DNA from: Natrialbaceae archaeon
GTDB taxonomy: Archaea > Halobacteriota > Halobacteria > Halobacteriales > Natrialbaceae
Length of the DNA stretch: 7,635 bases
Assembly (NCBI GenBank): GCA_003552885.1
Contig: PUPA01000003.1
Span: 1 to 7,635, forward strand
Reading direction: 5' to 3'
Shown here: one piece after another, positions 5,177 to 7,635 of the stretch
Numbering within the stretch: position 1 is the first letter of the stretch
Layout of the letters: each line of letters opens with the position of its first letter
Position numbers and translations under genes: made by a program
The notes under the pieces: model-generated
What the model saw: the letters and a program-made list of their open reading frames with translations, nothing else
Told to the model about the DNA's origin: nothing
Database searches by the model: none

Positions 5177-6241
5177 TCAGTCCTCTGTGGCCGGCTTCTG
5201 GGGGGCGTTCAGACACATCGTCCCCTCGACGTCCCGGCACTGACACTGGCGGAACTGGTAGTAGCCGGGTTCGAAGCCGGCGACGAACGGCTCGACGAGG
5301 TCCGCGAGCACCTCGCCGAAGCGGGGGTCGTCGTGGGGGATCGGCACCCGGTGGAACTCCAGGCCGACCGCCTCGGCGTCCTCTCGGAGCTCGACGTCGA
5401 GCTCGGAGAGCGTCTCGGACTGTTCGTGCATGAAACTCACCGGGTCGACGACGACCCGGTCGGCGTCGATTCCCTCGATCAGGTCCTCTACGTCCGGCTG
5501 GGTCCACTCGATGTTCCGGTTCGAGTGGTTCTGATAGCCCAGCTCGTAGCTCTCGACCCCGAGCAGGGAGGCGATCGTCTCACAGAACTCCTCGACGTAG
5601 ATCACGTAACGGCTCCCCTCCTCGAGGTAGTGTGTGGGGGTGCCGTGAGCCGAGAAGACGAGGGCCGTCCCCGGATCGTTCGGATCGAGCCCGCGCTCGT
5701 CGAGGAAGTCGGCGATCGTGTCGGCGCGGATCCGGTTGTAGAGGGGGTGTTTGTGCCAGCCCGAGACGGGGCTCACCTCGACGTGCCATCCGTCGCGGGC
5801 CGCGACCGCAGCCTCCATCTCGTTTAGGGCCGCGACGGTCGTCGAGGGGCCACACAGCGGGTAGATCGGCAGCCCGATCAGGTGGTCGACGCCGTCCTCG
5901 TGGGCGGCCTCGACGGCGTCCTCGACGTACGGCTCCAGAAACTGGTGGCCGACGTACGTCTCGACGTCCGCGCCCCGGTCGGCGAGGGCGGACTCGAGGA
6001 GCTCGGCCTGGCGCTCGGACTGGGGGTTGAGCGGCGAGCCGCCGATCTCCTCGTACTCCTCGATCAGTCCCGGCGCGCGCCGCCGGGCGAGCTGGCGGGA
6101 GCGTTCTCTCGCCTCCTCCTCGGTGTCGGCCTCCTCGAGGTCGGCGTTGTTGAAGAAGATGTTCGTGAGGTACTCGACGACGACCTCCCTGTCGGGTTCG
6201 GGAGGTTCCCCGAAATTGAGCAGCAGGATACCGGTTTTCAT
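5177..6241 (-). CDS. hemH: Ferrochelatase-like class II chelatase (HemH)
   Basis: A 354-residue member of the ferrochelatase family, which inserts Fe2+ into a porphyrin in heme synthesis; cytoplasmic, with no signal peptide. Landmarks in order: GILLLNFGEP (4-13), EYEEIGGSPLNPQS (62-75), LPIYPLCGPSTT (124-135), the catalytic histidine in FSAHGTP (His199), GYQNHSNRNIEW (235-246), and PVSFMHEQSETLSELDVE (267-284), which holds the expected glutamate (Glu276). Two oddities: the family's usual SDHxETL is here HEQSETL, and the tail carries Cys333, Cys335 and Cys343 (CQCRDVEGTMC), recalling ferrochelatases with a C-terminal [2Fe-2S] cluster, with Cys130 as a possible fourth ligand. Family membership is secure. 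Whether the substrate is protoporphyrin IX, coproporphyrin III or something else is open. It stands alone and converges on the GNAT gene. Confidence 0.92.
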   Translation of the reverse strand: MKTGILLLNFGEPPEPDREVVVEYLTNIFFNNADLEEADTEEEARERSRQLARRRAPGLIEEYEEIGGSPLNPQSERQAELLESALADRGADVETYVGHQFLEPYVEDAVEAAHEDGVDHLIGLPIYPLCGPSTTVAALNEMEAAVAARDGWHVEVSPVSGWHKHPLYNRIRADTIADFLDERGLDPNDPGTALVFSAHGTPTHYLEEGSRYVIYVEEFCETIASLLGVESYELGYQNHSNRNIEWTQPDVEDLIEGIDADRVVVDPVSFMHEQSETLSELDVELREDAEAVGLEFHRVPIPHDDPRFGEVLADLVEPFVAGFEPGYYQFRQCQCRDVEGTMCLNAPQKPATED

Positions 6242-6269
6242 CTCTCTGCCGAGGCTATGGACGGAGCCG

Positions 6270-6276
6270 TATCAAT
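6270..6276 (-). promoter_or_regulatory. TATA-like box for hemH
   Basis: On the minus strand ATTGATA is centred about 32 nt before the ATG at 6241, predicting a start near 6247 and a leader of about six nucleotides. Confidence 0.5.
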
Positions 6277-6408
6277 GGTTGTGCCTTCGTCCGTCGAGGT
6301 GCCGCCCACCGTCGGAGCGTCGGCTGCCCGTCGTCCACCCGCCAGGCGGCGTCGACGACCGTGTCCCCGCGGCCGACCGTTCCCGCCGGCCGAGCCGGAT
6401 CGCGGTCC

Positions 6409-6416
6409 TTTTTGTG
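6409..6416 (+). promoter_or_regulatory. TATA-like box for the small membrane protein gene
   Basis: TTTTTGTG is centred 27 nt upstream of the ATG at 6439, which predicts a leaderless mRNA and supports that start over upstream in-frame codons. Confidence 0.55.
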
Positions 6417-6438
6417 GCCCCCGGTCGAACGCCCCGCC

Positions 6439-6690
6439 ATGAGCACACGATCGTCAACGGCGGGCGGCTCCCGGCGGTTCGGGACGCTCGCGCTCCTCGC
6501 CTGGCTCGCGTTCAGCGCCGTCGTGCTGGCGGCTTCGATCGCTCTCGGAGAGCTCACCGACGCGATCAACGTCGGCTACGTCGCGAGCATGCTGGTGTTC
6601 GGCCTCGCCGTGGTCGTCGCCGCGGCGATCATCGCCCGGATCGGCCAGCGGGAGACCCCGAGCGTCCAGGGTCCCTCCCACGGACGGTGA
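6439..6690 (+). CDS. Small two-helix membrane protein, unknown function
   Basis: An 83-residue protein not recognised as a named family. A short polar, basic head (MSTRSSTAGGSRRF) is followed by two hydrophobic segments, about residues 14-36 and 47-68, joined by an acidic turn (GELTDAIN), and a short polar tail. The arginines at the head and after helix 2 (ARIGQR) place both ends in the cytoplasm. The frame is supported by the TATA-like box 27 nt upstream and by the coherent membrane pattern. It is divergent from hemH and shares that 197-bp promoter region; a functional link to hemH is not shown. Confidence 0.75.
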   Translation: MSTRSSTAGGSRRFGTLALLAWLAFSAVVLAASIALGELTDAINVGYVASMLVFGLAVVVAAAIIARIGQRETPSVQGPSHGR

Positions 6691-6798
6691 GCGCGGTCGT
6701 CGTACGGGCCTCGGCACGGGCGAGAGACGGCTGGCGAGGGTGAACGCGTCGAGCCAGGGTGGGATCCGTGCCGGCCTGAAAGGGTCGGGGGTCCGGCG

Positions 6799-6822
6799 GC
6801 TCGGTGAGATCGACGACCGAGC
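6799..6822. repeat. Hairpin-forming inverted repeat between convergent genes
   Basis: GCTCGGT (6799-6805) pairs with ACCGAGC (6816-6822) across a 10-nt loop, in the 181-bp gap between the stops of the small membrane protein and HAD genes. There is no T-run, so a terminator role is weak. Nothing else was seen in this gap. Confidence 0.3.
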
Positions 6823-6871
6823 GGGCGGCTCGGGGAGCCCGGACGCCCGACGCCGGTCGGATCGTTCGCGG

Positions 6872-7411
6872 TCAGTACTCCCTGGGTCCGTCGCCGACGT
6901 ACTCGAAGGCCGTTCCGGCCCGTCGGGCCGTCCGCTCGTCGCGTTCGGTGTCGCCGACGAACAGCGTCCGGCCGGGCTCGACGCCCAGCGCCTCGACGGC
7001 CGCGAGCAGCGGCTCCGGGTGGGGCTTGTGGTTGTTCACGGTGTCCCTGCCGACGACGACGTCGACGGCGTCTGCCAGGCCGTGTTCCTCGAGGGCGATC
7101 CGACAGGCGCTCTCGGCGTTGAGCGAGCAGACGCCGACGGGGACCTCGCGGGCGAGCAGTTCGTCGGCACGGGTCAGGCGGGGCGACCGCCGCGCGCCGG
7201 CACGCTCGTGGGCGGCGATCTCGGCCTCGACGACCGCCCCGAGCCCGTGCTCCTCGCTCGCCTCGAGCATCGCCCAGAGCCCCTCGCCCGGGGGCTCGAT
7301 CTCGGCTTCGAGGTAGCGGTCCCGGACGTCGGCAGCTGCGGCCGCCCAGTCGACGTCGAGGGTCACGAGGGTGCCGTCGAGGTCGTACACCACGGCGTCG
7401 TAGTCGGTCAC
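6872..7411 (-). CDS. HAD-superfamily hydrolase (phosphoglycolate phosphatase-like)
   Basis: A 179-residue HAD hydrolase, probably a small-molecule phosphatase using Mg2+. Motif I is YDLDGTL (9-15) with Asp10 as nucleophile and Asp12 as acid/base; motif II is VGVCSLN with Ser96; motif III is Lys129 in NNHKPHPEP; motif IV is VGDTERDERTARRAG (152-165) with Asp154 and Asp158. The stretch between motifs I and II (about 18-88) is a short helical cap. This order matches the phosphoglycolate phosphatase/beta-phosphoglucomutase branch, but the substrate cannot be read from it. The start is GTG at 7411; the frame continues upstream to 7633, but that extension is arginine- and serine-rich and would overlap the divergent gene at 7554. 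Length is somewhat short for the group. Confidence 0.9.
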   Translation of the reverse strand: MTDYDAVVYDLDGTLVTLDVDWAAAAADVRDRYLEAEIEPPGEGLWAMLEASEEHGLGAVVEAEIAAHERAGARRSPRLTRADELLAREVPVGVCSLNAESACRIALEEHGLADAVDVVVGRDTVNNHKPHPEPLLAAVEALGVEPGRTLFVGDTERDERTARRAGTAFEYVGDGPREY

Positions 7412-7483
7412 GGGAGGTCGTACGGACGGACGGTCGTTGAACGCTTCGGTCGCGGCTGGCACCCCGTCGGCCCGACGACCGCC

Positions 7484-7490
7484 GGATAAC
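7484..7490 (-). promoter_or_regulatory. TATA-like box for the HAD gene
   Basis: GTTATCC on the minus strand predicts transcription from about 7461, leaving a leader near 50 nt. A weaker A/T patch, GCGTTCAACG around 7434-7443, is spaced for a leaderless start at the GTG instead. I cannot decide between them. Confidence 0.4.
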
Positions 7491-7495
7491 GTCTG

Positions 7496-7513
7496 CGTGA
7501 CACTCCTGTCACG
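7496..7513. promoter_or_regulatory. Inverted repeat between divergent promoters, candidate operator
   Basis: CGTGACA (7496-7502) and TGTCACG (7507-7513) are perfect 7-bp arms around CTCC, an 18-bp dyad typical in size for a dimeric regulator. It lies 5 bp from the minus-strand box at 7484-7490 and 11 bp from the plus-strand box at 7525, so one bound protein could act on both genes. Role inferred from position and symmetry only. Confidence 0.5.
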
Positions 7514-7524
7514 AGCCGGCGGGG

Positions 7525-7533
7525 TTCTTATCC
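7525..7533 (+). promoter_or_regulatory. TATA-like box for the gene at the right edge
   Basis: TTCTTATCC is centred about 25 nt before the ATG at 7554, predicting a leaderless mRNA. It shares TTATCC with the minus-strand box across the inverted repeat. Confidence 0.6.
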
Positions 7534-7553
7534 TTCCGGACGGTACGACCGGT

Positions 7554-7635
7554 ATGGACGAGATCTCACTCGGCGTCCCCCGACAGCTACTCGAACGACT
7601 GCCCGAGGACGGCGACGACGCCGCCGCGGACATGC
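7554..7635 (+). CDS. Start of an unidentified protein (cut off at right edge)
   Basis: Twenty-seven codons are visible from ATG at 7554 and the frame is open to the edge. The peptide begins MDEISLGVPRQLLERLPED and goes on with an aspartate-rich stretch, an acidic composition typical of haloarchaeal proteins. The start is supported by the TATA-like box at 7525-7533. Too little is present to name a family. It is divergent from the HAD gene with 142 bp between their starts. Confidence 0.7.
   Translation, partial: MDEISLGVPRQLLERLPEDGDDAAADM

Noticed and set aside
7412..7633. N-terminal extension of the HAD hydrolase to 7633
   Set aside because: The extension is serine- and arginine-rich, lies antisense to the gene at 7554 and both promoters, and the HAD fold begins right after the GTG at 7411.

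Overview
The window reads as chromosomal DNA of a haloarchaeon (class Halobacteria). It is very GC-rich, and the predicted proteins are strongly acidic. Several genes have an AT-rich TATA-like box about 26 nt upstream of the start codon, which predicts leaderless or near-leaderless mRNAs. One gene carries a winged-helix domain known mainly from haloarchaea. The species cannot be told from the sequence.

Layout. (1) 1-1213, minus strand: a hexapeptide-repeat sugar N-acetyltransferase, then a PLP-dependent sugar aminotransferase cut off by the left edge. They overlap by ATGA and look like part of a nucleotide-sugar operon for acetamido sugars of surface glycans. (2) 1214-1820: about 600 bp with no credible gene. 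It holds a 32-bp tandem repeat array, a strong inverted repeat and promoter candidates for both flanking genes. (3) 1821-2339, plus: a membrane-anchored winged-helix protein. (4) 2394-4190, minus: a 598-residue protein with one N-terminal membrane helix, a long acidic low-complexity linker with two different peptide repeats, and a small C-terminal domain; not recognised. (5) 4355-5086, plus: a winged-helix/GNAT acetyltransferase fusion, divergent from (4). (6) 5177-6241, minus: ferrochelatase-like HemH with a C-terminal cysteine cluster. (7) 6439-6690, plus: an 83-residue two-helix membrane protein. (8) 6872-7411, minus: a small HAD-superfamily hydrolase. (9) 7554 to the right edge, plus: the first 27 codons of an unidentified protein, divergent from the HAD gene across a shared promoter region with a perfect 7-bp-arm inverted repeat.

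Apart from the sugar pair, the genes are single transcription units in alternating orientation, and I see no common pathway. No mobile element, CRISPR array, tRNA or rRNA was found. The items most worth following are the 32-bp repeat array, the HemH cysteine cluster and changed active-site motif, the repeat-bearing acidic membrane protein, and the inverted repeat between the last two genes. I see no clear evidence of a new multi-gene system such as a defence island.
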